From: Halorhabdus sp. CBA1104
GTDB taxonomy: Archaea; Halobacteriota; Halobacteria; Halobacteriales; Haloarculaceae
Length of the DNA stretch: 64,000 nucleotides
Assembly: GCF_009690625.1 (NCBI RefSeq)
Contig: NZ_CP033878.1
Span: 1,488,001 to 1,552,000 of the forward strand
Reading direction: 5' to 3'
Of the stretch, positions 1-8,000 are shown piece by piece. Every line of letters begins with the position of its first letter. Positions within the stretch are counted from its first letter, which is position 1. The translations under genes and the position numbers were made by a program. The notes beneath the pieces were generated by a model. That model ran no database searches. It saw only the letters and a program-made list of their open reading frames with translations, and was not told where the DNA came from.

Positions 1-464
1 CTTAATGACCGACTTCCGTATTTAAACACTACTGTCGCTATGACTGCGCCTGTCGTCATATGCATCAGAATCGGCATGAGAGCAGTCACATTGAGAGTAA
101 ATGATAGAATTATCTTGCTCAATGATTCCACAATTCCTACTGTTAGCCCACCCAGCAAGCCGAATTTCAAAGGGTTTGATCGTGCCCTCCATGTTTGTGA
201 TTTTCTACTAGCAATATAAAGCACAAGTATTGAACCAAGTAGTTTGGAGGTTATCGGTTCTTGAACTGCTGCGATTATTGGTTGTAAACAAACACGAAGG
301 TACTCTTCAGTTTCTGGAGGATAAGATTCCTTCAGGGCAATTAGAACCAGATTGTTTACTACAGACATCAAGATCGTTGCTATCGCAAAGGGGAGGAGAT
401 ATACCGAGGTGAATTCTGCAGCGTTCCCGATAGAATTCCCTACAGATGATCGTCGCTCCCACAT
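1..464 (-). CDS. Membrane protein, 3' end off the left edge (possibly PrsW-like)
   Basis: An open frame of 154 codons runs from an ATG at 464 leftward to the window edge without a stop, in clearly AT-richer DNA than the rest of the window, so chance is an unlikely explanation. The visible protein has at least three hydrophobic stretches (about residues 20-45, 75-86 and 101-145). Residues 101-145 carry a glycine-rich helix with a glutamate (VGIVES, Glu113), then a helix with a histidine (MHMTTG, His135). That Glu-helix/His-helix arrangement recalls the PrsW/CPBP intramembrane protease fold, but the similarity is weak and the C-terminus is missing. A TATA-like ATTATACC on the minus strand lies near 511-520. 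The base composition differs from all other genes here, suggesting recent transfer. Function unknown. Confidence 0.6.
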   Translation of the reverse strand, partial: MWERRSSVGNSIGNAAEFTSVYLLPFAIATILMSVVNNLVLIALKESYPPETEEYLRVCLQPIIAAVQEPITSKLLGSILVLYIASRKSQTWRARSNPLKFGLLGGLTVGIVESLSKIILSFTLNVTALMPILMHMTTGAVIATVVFKYGSRSL

Positions 465-676
465 ATTGTCTAACTCCCAAGAATCCGAGTCATTTCAATA
501 TTCTACGGATGTGGTATAATCATTGTGCTGAGTATGCGCCTTCCATCTTGCAGGGGTGTCTTGCCAAGACTCAAACAAGCAGACTATATGGGGATATTTA
601 TGACACGCTGAGTGCCTAGCTTAACGACTGAAACAAATCCCCTACTGTCAGCCGTCAGCTCCACTCAAAACGACGG
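465..676. other. AT-rich intergenic stretch
   Basis: These 212 bases separate the edge membrane gene from the glycosyltransferase gene. I see no open frame with coding character, RNA signature or repeat. The low GC content continues to about base 600 and then rises to the chromosomal level, so a compositional boundary lies here. Confidence 0.5.
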
Positions 677-1588
677 TCACTCGACAACCTCGACGTCGAA
701 CATGCTTCGCCAGCGGTAGCGTCGTCCGCCCCAGACGAACGTCCGTCGTGCCAGTGCATACACGAACAGCGGGAGGTTACCCACGGTGGCCGGGACCGCC
801 AGAAGGAACGTCCAGCGCCGGATGCCGAAGGCTGCGTACACCGCTCCGTACGTCGCTGTCAGCCCACCGATCGTCAGTAGCGGAGCAACGACGAGTGCAG
901 CGACGATTGCGAACAGTGCACCGAGGTTGAACGCCGTCAGCCCTGGCGCGTGAAACCGGGTCAGTGAGATAAACCGGACGTACCGCTCCAGGGACTCCCG
1001 CGTGGTTCCGCCGGCGGGCACCACACGGACGCGCTTGACCGTCGTCACGTCCAGATGCTCCCCGAGCGTGCCATCGTCACTGACCGTCCGGGTCAGATCC
1101 GTCCGGAACGCCGCCACGTCCAGATCATCGCACTCGAAAATCACGCCACCACCCCAGGCGACGTCACCGAGCCACGTCATCAGAGTGCCACCGAAGGCAT
1201 TGGTCGGTTCGAGCAACACCGAAAGCGGGTCCCGCCCGCGGAAGAAGGGGACTTCAGAGACGGGACCGTTCGCGTCGTAGTCGGCCGAGAGCCGCTCGAG
1301 CCAGCCGTCCGGGTGCTCGAAGTCGTCGTCGGTCCAGACGATCCGATCATTGTGCGCTCGCTCCATGCCGACGTCGATCGCGTTGGCCTTCCCGGAACAC
1401 CCGGCTGGTTCGCCGGCCGGAATTACCGATACGGACGCGGGAATGTCCGTTCGCTCTGAGACTGGGTCGCTCTCGTAATCACAGAGAATGAGGAGTTCGT
1501 CGCCGTCCTGAAGTTGGTTTGCCACTTGCCCGCAGGCCGGCGTCCAGGTCGTCGTCGGCAACAACACCGAAATAGGCGGCCGCTCCAT
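677..1588 (-). CDS. Family 2 glycosyltransferase with C-terminal membrane helices
   Basis: The 303-residue protein starts with the beta-strand typical of GT-A glycosyltransferases (ISVLLPTTT), then has a nucleotide-sugar/metal motif TDDDF at residues 86-90 and a conserved-looking FFRGRDPLSV segment. The C-terminal third has two or more membrane helices (about 225-255 and 262-285) ending in an arginine-rich tail. This layout matches haloarchaeal GT2 proteins related to ceramide glucosyltransferase-like enzymes, which face the cytoplasm and transfer a sugar to a lipid or glycan carrier. Donor and acceptor cannot be told from the sequence. It lies downstream of the lysine operon, separated by 64 bases, and is probably read through from it or from its own weak promoter. 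Confidence 0.75.
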   Translation of the reverse strand: MERPPISVLLPTTTWTPACGQVANQLQDGDELLILCDYESDPVSERTDIPASVSVIPAGEPAGCSGKANAIDVGMERAHNDRIVWTDDDFEHPDGWLERLSADYDANGPVSEVPFFRGRDPLSVLLEPTNAFGGTLMTWLGDVAWGGGVIFECDDLDVAAFRTDLTRTVSDDGTLGEHLDVTTVKRVRVVPAGGTTRESLERYVRFISLTRFHAPGLTAFNLGALFAIVAALVVAPLLTIGGLTATYGAVYAAFGIRRWTFLLAVPATVGNLPLFVYALARRTFVWGGRRYRWRSMFDVEVVE

Positions 1589-1652
1589 ACTCGAGCCACG
1601 ACGACCGTATTGCAGTAGCTACCGGAACCGTCAGGTGCTGCCGGTTGCGCTC

Positions 1653-2729
1653 CTACGCCAGCAGCGTCTCGATCGCACCGGTCAGGACAGTCGCCGCCCG
1701 TTGAATCGAATGCCGATCGACGTACTCTCGGGGCGAGTGAGCGACCGGCCCCTCGTCGTCGCTCAGTTCACCCGGACCGAAGACGACAGTCGGTGCAAGG
1801 TCGGCGAACTGCGCGGCTTCGGTCGCTGCACCGAACGGGCGAACCTTGCCCTCGCTGGCTTCCTGTAGTACCTCGACGATCCGTGCCCCCGTGTCCGTCT
1901 CGAAGGCCTCCGGGAATGGCGTCTCGGGACGAACCAGTTCGACGTCAACGCCGATCTCGACAGGGAGGGATTCGACGAGGTGTCCCTCCAGGGCCGCCGG
2001 AAACGCCTCGCTCCGTTTGGGCGGAACACTCCGACGATCGAACGTAATCGTGCACTCGGCCGGCACCTGGTTCGGTGCCTCGCCCCCCTCGACCATCGTC
2101 GGCGTCAGCGTGGGTTCCCCAAGGGTGTCGTGTGGTTCGGTCTCGTGTTCGTCGTCGAAGCGGTCCATCGCCTCGATCGTCGGGCCGACGGCACGGAGGG
2201 CGTTGGTCCCGTCTGCCGGATTGCTCGCATGAGCACTCTCACCGCGGAGCGTGATCGTCCCCTCGAACTGCCCGCGAGCGGCATAGCAGACGTCCAGAGC
2301 AGTCGGCTCACCGACGATCGCTCCATCGACGGCGAGTGTCTCGGCCAGGTGGGCTGCGCCAGTTTGAGTCGTCTCTTCGTCGGGTGTCACTGCCAACGTG
2401 ACGCGCCCGTCGCCAGGATCGGCGTCGAGGAAAGCACCGACCATCGCGGCCAACGGCCCCTTCGCGTCACACGAACCGCGTCCCCTGACGAACTCGCCGT
2501 CGCGTTCGAACGGCACGTGTGGCGGTACCGTGTCGAGATGGGTATTCAACAGCAGGTGTGTTCCGTCAGCACTGCCCCGGTGGGCGATGACGTTCCCGGC
2601 TTCGTCGATGTGGGCACTGACACCGGCGGATTCGAGCGTCTCGACGAGGAAAGACTGCATGTCAGCCACCGACTCGTGGGACGGTGTCTGGACCGCCCGT
2701 TCGTGGAAATCGAGACCATCAAACGACAT
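1653..2729 (-). CDS. dapE: Succinyl-diaminopimelate desuccinylase (M20 peptidase family)
   Basis: This M20-family metallo-amidohydrolase (358 residues) should remove succinate from N-succinyl-LL-diaminopimelate. Visible metal-site motifs are THLDTVPP (His64, Asp66), GSCDAKGP and the glutamate pair in TPDEETTQTGA. An internal dimerisation (lid) domain follows. I chose the ATG at 2729, which overlaps the lysA stop codon by one base (TGATG); a GTG one codon earlier (2732) is the alternative. The gene is the last of five in the dapA-dapB-dapD-lysA-dapE operon, and this context makes DapE far more likely than another M20 hydrolase such as ArgE. Confidence 0.88.
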   Translation of the reverse strand: MSFDGLDFHERAVQTPSHESVADMQSFLVETLESAGVSAHIDEAGNVIAHRGSADGTHLLLNTHLDTVPPHVPFERDGEFVRGRGSCDAKGPLAAMVGAFLDADPGDGRVTLAVTPDEETTQTGAAHLAETLAVDGAIVGEPTALDVCYAARGQFEGTITLRGESAHASNPADGTNALRAVGPTIEAMDRFDDEHETEPHDTLGEPTLTPTMVEGGEAPNQVPAECTITFDRRSVPPKRSEAFPAALEGHLVESLPVEIGVDVELVRPETPFPEAFETDTGARIVEVLQEASEGKVRPFGAATEAAQFADLAPTVVFGPGELSDDEGPVAHSPREYVDRHSIQRAATVLTGAIETLLA

Positions 2730-3988
2730 CACTCACGCTCCGACTCTGGCGCGCCCGAGGCCTGGTCTTCGACGCGAGTGACGTCGGCCATCGTCTCGCG
2801 ACGACGAACAACCCGTGCGCTCTCACCGTCGATTGCGACCTCAGCGGGGCGGGGCTGGGAGTGGAAATTGTTCGCGAGTTCGTAGCCGTAGGCCCCGGCG
2901 TTGCCGATCGCAAGCACGTCACCACGTTCGGGCCGTGCGACCGGCCGATCAGTCGCGAAGACATCCGCACTGGTACAGCACGGGCCACCGATCGAAGCGG
3001 GCGCTGGCTCACGATCAGGGTCGGAGATGTTCCGGATCGGGTGGTAGGAATCGAACATCGCCGGCCGGATGAGTGTCGAAAGCGAGGCGTCGACGCCGAC
3101 GACGGTCGCCTCCGCAGTCTCCTTGATCGTATTGACCGTGGTGAGGATCAGCGCCGCGTCGGCGACAACGTACCGACCAGGCTCGAACTTCACCGTTGCC
3201 TCGAGGTCGCCGATCGATTCGCGGACTGTCTCGGCGACGGCTTCGATATCGAGTGGCGGTTCGTCCTCCCGGTAGGGCACACCGAAGCCACCGCCAAAGT
3301 CGACGAACTCCAGATCGCTGTCACCGACGTCGCGAGCCAGATCGGCAACCGTGCCCAGGGCGCGTGCGTGGTCGTCAACCTCGTCCGTCAGCACACCACT
3401 GCCTACGTGGGCATGAATTCCGACGAGGTCGAATCGGTCCCGAAGATCAGCGGCGAGTTGGGGCACGCGGTCGTAGGGGATCCCGAACTTGGCGTCCTTG
3501 CCCGTCGCGACCTTCTCGTGGTGGCCGGTCCCGATACCGGGGTTGACCCGGATGGCGACGCGGCCGTCGTAGCCACGCGCTTCGAGGCGATCGAAGGTGT
3601 CTTCGGCACCGCCGGTGATCGTGAGCCCTGGATAGTCTTCGGCCAGGTCGACGGCGTAATCGAGGTCTTCGGCGGGCGGATTGACCGCCGTGTACTGGAG
3701 GGTGTTGGGGTCGGCGCCCGCTTCGATCGCCCGCTGTAGTTCGCCGCGAGCGGCACACTCGACGTCGGCACCGACGTCAAGCAGCGCCGAGAGAACGGCC
3801 CGCCCGGTGTGGGCCTTGGCGGCGTACATTACCTCGGCATCGGGAAATGCGGCATCGAAACGACGGTAGTTTGCCTGAACACGGCCGGGATCGAGGACGT
3901 ACAGGGGCGTCTCGTGGTCGGCAGCGAGATCGAGCAAGCGGTCGTGGTCCCACTCGGAAAGTCGACGGACTGGCGGTGAGTGACTCAT
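2729..3988 (-). CDS. lysA: Diaminopimelate decarboxylase
   Basis: A 419-residue fold-type III PLP enzyme that decarboxylates meso-diaminopimelate to L-lysine, the last step of the pathway. The PLP lysine lies in VMYAAKAH (Lys58). The phosphate-binding glycine loop is VDFGGGFGVPY, followed by EPGRY, and the catalytic cysteine motif is GPCCTSADVF. Length is normal for the family. The ATG at 3988 is preferred over a GTG at 4000 because the protein then begins just before the first conserved helix. It sits 62 bases downstream of dapD and overlaps dapE, so the two are translationally coupled. Confidence 0.93.
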   Translation of the reverse strand: MSHSPPVRRLSEWDHDRLLDLAADHETPLYVLDPGRVQANYRRFDAAFPDAEVMYAAKAHTGRAVLSALLDVGADVECAARGELQRAIEAGADPNTLQYTAVNPPAEDLDYAVDLAEDYPGLTITGGAEDTFDRLEARGYDGRVAIRVNPGIGTGHHEKVATGKDAKFGIPYDRVPQLAADLRDRFDLVGIHAHVGSGVLTDEVDDHARALGTVADLARDVGDSDLEFVDFGGGFGVPYREDEPPLDIEAVAETVRESIGDLEATVKFEPGRYVVADAALILTTVNTIKETAEATVVGVDASLSTLIRPAMFDSYHPIRNISDPDREPAPASIGGPCCTSADVFATDRPVARPERGDVLAIGNAGAYGYELANNFHSQPRPAEVAIDGESARVVRRRETMADVTRVEDQASGAPESERE

Positions 3989-4050
3989 TGGGGAAGACAC
4001 GGGAAGGGCAATAACAAGGATTGCGCTTCAGGGTACCCAGCCCACGATCG

Positions 4051-4878
4051 TTACTCCCGCAACGCGTCCTCGCGCTCGGCACCCTCTAGGGTCTCTTCTT
4101 CGACGTGCGTCGCGACGACTGCCGGCTTGAACGCCCCACCGTCGAACAGATCGTGCTCGCCGATCGAAGACTCGACGAAGCGCTGGAACGCTCGCCGTTC
4201 CGGTGGCAGCTCGCCGTAGATGATCACTTCATCGACAAGATCGTACACGGGAATGCGGGGCGACAACAGCGTGTTCTCGCCGACCACCGAATTCTCACCG
4301 ACGACGAACCCCGAGGTGACGCGACTCCCCGCCCCGAGTGCGACGCCGTCCTCGACGATTACCGGCGCGTCCTCGACCGGTTCGAGGACGCCGCCGATGA
4401 CGGTGTTGGCACCGAGTTTCACGTCCGCGCCGATCTGGGCACACGAGCCAACGACATCGTTGGAGTCGACCAAGGTCCCGTCGCCGACGTTGGCGCCGAT
4501 ATTGACGAAGGCGGGGCTCATCAAGATCGCGTCCCTACCCACGTAGGCACCGCGTCGGATAACCGTCCCGTCGGGCGTGTTTCGCGTTCCACGGTCGCCG
4601 AGATCGGCCGTCTCACGGAGGGGAAGGACATCGTGATACGTCACGTCGCCGTACTCGCGGGGCTGTGTCTCGCGCAAAGCGAAGTTGAGCAGGATACCCT
4701 GCTTCACCCAGGCGTTTGCTTCCCAGGTCCCGTCGCGTTTCTCGGCGGCTCGAATCTGGCCGGCTTCCAACGCTTCAAGAAACCGGTCGAGGGTGGCCTG
4801 CTGGTCTTCGGTGAGGTCCGCTGGGGCGAGGTCGTCCGATCGCTCCCAGAGCGTCTCGACGTCGGCTTGCAGACTCAT
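4051..4878 (-). CDS. dapD: Tetrahydrodipicolinate N-succinyltransferase
   Basis: This 275-residue enzyme transfers succinate from succinyl-CoA to tetrahydrodipicolinate, committing the operon to the succinylase branch of lysine synthesis. The middle third (about residues 100-200) is a left-handed beta-helix made of hexapeptide repeats, for example VIRRGAYVGRDA and NIGANVGDGTLVDSN, as in the family. An N-terminal helical domain and a C-terminal strand/helix segment flank it. The ATG at 4878 is one base from the dapB stop, so the two are coupled. Its presence together with dapE excludes the acetylase and dehydrogenase variants of the pathway. Confidence 0.93.
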   Translation of the reverse strand: MSLQADVETLWERSDDLAPADLTEDQQATLDRFLEALEAGQIRAAEKRDGTWEANAWVKQGILLNFALRETQPREYGDVTYHDVLPLRETADLGDRGTRNTPDGTVIRRGAYVGRDAILMSPAFVNIGANVGDGTLVDSNDVVGSCAQIGADVKLGANTVIGGVLEPVEDAPVIVEDGVALGAGSRVTSGFVVGENSVVGENTLLSPRIPVYDLVDEVIIYGELPPERRAFQRFVESSIGEHDLFDGGAFKPAVVATHVEEETLEGAEREDALRE

Positions 4879-4879
4879 G

Positions 4880-5638
4880 TTAGCCCTCGATTACGTCCCC
4901 GAAGGTATAGAATCCCTGATCGCGGCCATCGAGCCAGACGGCAGCATCGAGTGCGCCAGCGGCGAAGACGCCGCGATCCTCGGCGCGGTGGGTCAGCGTT
5001 AGCACCTCGTCGTTGCCGGCGAACATGATCTCGTGCTCGCCGCGGACGTCACCGGCCCGTCGGACGTGGACACCGACCTCCCCATCTTCACGCGGTTGTA
5101 TCCCCTCACGGCCATAGGTCTCCTCGAAGTCACGCTCCTCGGCGAGGGCGTCGAGGATAGTCTCAGCGGTGCCGCTTGGCGCGTCCTGTTTCCCGTTATG
5201 GTGGGTCTCGGTCAGTTCGGTGTCATAGCCCGGGAGCGCGCTGGCGGCCGCCCGTACCGTCTCCAGCAGCGCCTGAATGCCGCGCGCGAAGTTCGCTGCT
5301 TTCAGTACCGGGACGTCTTCGCTGATCGCTTCGAGGGCGGCACGTTGGTCGTCGGTCAGCCCCGTCGTGCCAGTGACCAACGGGACGCCAGCCTCACCAC
5401 AGGCGTCTGCCAGGGAAGCTGTCGCGGCCGGGACCGAAAAGTCGACCATCGCGTCGGGTTCGTGGGTCGCCAGTAATGCTGGAACGTCCGCGGGGTCGTG
5501 GACAGGTTTCTCGGCAACCATCTCGGCGTCCGCGTCGTCGATCGCGACGACGACTGCCACGTCCTCCCGATCGGCCGCTGTCTCGATAACCGTCCGTCCC
5601 ATGCGTCCGGCCGCGCCGGAGACGCCAATGCGGATCAT
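4880..5638 (-). CDS. dapB: 4-hydroxy-tetrahydrodipicolinate reductase
   Basis: The 252-residue protein reduces the dapA product with NAD(P)H. A Rossmann fingerprint GVSGAAGRMGRT opens the protein (residues 5-16), and the substrate-binding/catalytic motif ETHHNGKQDAPSGTA is present with its paired histidines and lysine. The frame is open for 29 codons further upstream, but the conserved MIRIGVSG beginning fixes the start at ATG 5638. It lies 31 bases after dapA and ends one base before dapD. Confidence 0.93.
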   Translation of the reverse strand: MIRIGVSGAAGRMGRTVIETAADREDVAVVVAIDDADAEMVAEKPVHDPADVPALLATHEPDAMVDFSVPAATASLADACGEAGVPLVTGTTGLTDDQRAALEAISEDVPVLKAANFARGIQALLETVRAAASALPGYDTELTETHHNGKQDAPSGTAETILDALAEERDFEETYGREGIQPREDGEVGVHVRRAGDVRGEHEIMFAGNDEVLTLTHRAEDRGVFAAGALDAAVWLDGRDQGFYTFGDVIEG

Positions 5639-5669
5639 ATCCGTCGCTCCGTGCTCGGTCCCGGAATGA

Positions 5670-6593
5670 CTATCGGTCCGTCGTCTCGACTGGTGTCTCG
5701 ACATCGATGGGCTCGAGAGCCCCAAGCGTCTCTTTGAGGTGCTTGCGGTGGTGCTCGGACAATCGCGTCAGCGGCGATCGAAGCACCGGCGAACCCAGAC
5801 CCCGCATCGCCATCGCTTCTTTGACCGGAATCGGGTTGGTTTCGACGAACAGCGCACGGGCAAGCGGACCGAGTTCGTGGTGGAGTTGCCGAGCGCGTTC
5901 GAAATCCCCAGCCAGCGCCGCACCGACCATCGCACACGTCCGGACCGGTTCGACGTTCGCGACGACGCTGATCGCACCGGTCGCACCGATCGACAGCATC
6001 GGGACCGTCAGCGGATCGTCGCCCGACAGAATCGCAACATCCATCTCGCGGGTCCGTTCGATGATCTCAGAGATCTGCCCGAGGTCTCCCGAGGCTGCCT
6101 TGAACGCCTGAATGTTCTCGTGTTCGGCGAGTGCGACCGCGGTATCGGGCTCGATGTTTCGGCCCGTTCGAGAGGGGACGTTGTAGACGATCTGTGGGAG
6201 ATCGATTGCAGCAGCGATCGTCCGGTAGTGGTCCAACAGCCCCTGTTGTTCGGGCTTGTTGTAATACGGCGAGATGAGCAAGAGGGCGTCAGCGCCAGCG
6301 TCGGCTGCTCGCCGTGACAGCGAAAGCGCTTCCTGGGTGTTGTTCGAGCCCGTTCCGGCGATCACGGGGACGTCCGCAACGGCGTCGATAACGGCCTCGA
6401 TAACCTGGACGTGTTCGTCGTGGGAGAGGGTCGCACTCTCACCGGTAGAACCGACGGGGACGAGTCCATCCACGCCCGCCGCTTCGAGACGCTTTGCGTT
6501 GGCCCGGAGTTGCTCGAAGTCGATACTTTCGTCCTCGGTGAACGGTGTCGTCATCGCCGGATAGACACCCTCGAACGGCGGTGGCGCTGTCAT
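5670..6593 (-). CDS. dapA: 4-hydroxy-tetrahydrodipicolinate synthase
   Basis: First gene of the lysine operon. The 307-residue TIM-barrel enzyme condenses pyruvate with aspartate semialdehyde. The pyruvate-binding GSTGES motif (48-53), the catalytic tyrosine in YNVPSRTGRN (Tyr137) and the Schiff-base lysine in AFKAASGD (Lys165) are all in place. Members of this fold can also be aldolases or N-acetylneuraminate lyases, but the following dapB, dapD, lysA and dapE settle the role. The upstream intergenic region (6594-6806) must hold the operon promoter; I see no strong TATA element there. Confidence 0.93.
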   Translation of the reverse strand: MTAPPPFEGVYPAMTTPFTEDESIDFEQLRANAKRLEAAGVDGLVPVGSTGESATLSHDEHVQVIEAVIDAVADVPVIAGTGSNNTQEALSLSRRAADAGADALLLISPYYNKPEQQGLLDHYRTIAAAIDLPQIVYNVPSRTGRNIEPDTAVALAEHENIQAFKAASGDLGQISEIIERTREMDVAILSGDDPLTVPMLSIGATGAISVVANVEPVRTCAMVGAALAGDFERARQLHHELGPLARALFVETNPIPVKEAMAMRGLGSPVLRSPLTRLSEHHRKHLKETLGALEPIDVETPVETTDR

Positions 6594-6806
6594 GGACGGG
6601 TGATCGCAGTGGACATACGTGAATCTACGGGATCGACACGCGAGCGACAGCGTTCGACGAACGCGGGAAAGGGGGTTGGGCTTCGAATCGCGACCGAGGA
6701 ACGACGTGTGGCTGTGATTTGGGTTGTGTTGAGTAGCTACTCCCGGGACGGAGCCGGCGAATTCGGCGGCGGAGACGGATCGACGGTCCCGCTGACGGTC
6801 TCCCAG

Positions 6807-7967
6807 TCAGACATCGAGGCCGAAATCGACCGTCTCGGCGTCTGCCTGGGCGCGGCGGCTGGCCGCCTCGAGGTCGAAGTCTCTGAGGATCTCACCGTCC
6901 CGGAGGAGTGGTTCGAGCAGGGATTGGCCGTCGGCCGGACCGGCCCGGCCTGCGAGCCCGACCTCGTGGCCGCCATCGGGCGTCCGGTAGACGGCCTTTT
7001 TCCCCGAGAGTTTCCCGCGTTTGGCGACGGGCTCGCCCTCGATGTCGACGATATCCAGCGCGAAGTCCTTCGGGTCGGCATTGCTGACGTAGCCGCCGAC
7101 ACCGAAGCCATCGGCGACGTCACGGAGGTCCCACAACGTCTCGGGGTCTAGGCCACCACTGAGGAAGATGTCGACGTCGTCGTGACCGCGGGCCTCAAGT
7201 TCCCAGCGCACTTCCTGGACGATTCGCCGGAAGTCACCCCGTCGGGAACTGGTCGTGTCCAGCCGGATGCTATCGAGGTCGTCGATAGCTTCGACGGCCC
7301 GCAGCGCTTCGTCGACTTCATCACTGTAGGTGTCACACAGTGCCACTCGTGGCACGTCTGGGCCGACTGCCTCGTCGAAGGCTTGCCAGGCGGCTTCCTG
7401 GTTGCCCGGCCCGAAACAGATCACCAGCGCGTGTGGCATCGTCCCACCGGCCTCGCGTCCGATCACGTCACCGGCGGCAACGTTCGAGATGCCATCGAGG
7501 CCACCGAGCAGGGCGCTGCGCTCGATCATCGCCCCCAACGAGGGATGGACGTGCCGAGAGCCGAAGCTCAAGACGGTCGCGTCGGGCGCAGCCAGCCGGG
7601 CACGTAAGGCGTTGGTTGCGACACCGGTCGGATGTGAGAGAAAGCCCAGCAGGGCGGTCTCTAACTGGGCAAATGCCCGATACCGCCCCTCGATGCGCAT
7701 GACTGGCCCGTGATCGAACAGCTGGCCCTCGGGCAAGGCATCGACGTCGACAGGATGGCCTTCGAGCAAGTGGGCTGCATCTTTCAGTCCAGCCAGCACC
7801 GACCACTCGCCGGTCGGGAACTGGTCGGCCGAGACCTCCGCGACGACGGTGGGATCCTTGCCAGCGTGTTCGAGAGCTTCCATGGTCCGGTCGAAGTAAG
7901 CGTCCGTCCCTCGACCCGACGCGATCGCCGACGAGGGCACGATGTCGAACGGCGACTCTTCGGTCAT
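6807..7967 (-). CDS. pncB: Nicotinate phosphoribosyltransferase
   Basis: The 386-residue protein should convert nicotinate and PRPP to nicotinate mononucleotide in NAD salvage. Supporting motifs are the substrate-loop-like segment FGSRHVHPS, the SNVAAG turn, LDTTSSRRGDF and the phosphate-binding barrel end IFLSGGLDPETL. Family length is about 385-395. I chose ATG 7967 (MTEESPF); an ATG at 7991 would add eight residues and leave only nine bases to the upstream gene. The nicotinamidase gene (13351-13923), which supplies its substrate, lies on the other side of the surface-protein triplet. Confidence 0.88.
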   Translation of the reverse strand: MTEESPFDIVPSSAIASGRGTDAYFDRTMEALEHAGKDPTVVAEVSADQFPTGEWSVLAGLKDAAHLLEGHPVDVDALPEGQLFDHGPVMRIEGRYRAFAQLETALLGFLSHPTGVATNALRARLAAPDATVLSFGSRHVHPSLGAMIERSALLGGLDGISNVAAGDVIGREAGGTMPHALVICFGPGNQEAAWQAFDEAVGPDVPRVALCDTYSDEVDEALRAVEAIDDLDSIRLDTTSSRRGDFRRIVQEVRWELEARGHDDVDIFLSGGLDPETLWDLRDVADGFGVGGYVSNADPKDFALDIVDIEGEPVAKRGKLSGKKAVYRTPDGGHEVGLAGRAGPADGQSLLEPLLRDGEILRDFDLEAASRRAQADAETVDFGLDV

Positions 7968-8000
7968 GGTGTCGATCGCTTTGGGCCCCACAGCAAAAAC

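Noticed and set aside
230-412. 60-codon frame on the plus strand near the left edge
   Set aside because: It is antisense to the edge membrane protein, which has a longer frame and membrane helices.
2684-3739. 351-codon open frame on the plus strand
   Set aside because: Antisense to lysA, with the PLP lysine and Gly loop clear on the minus strand.
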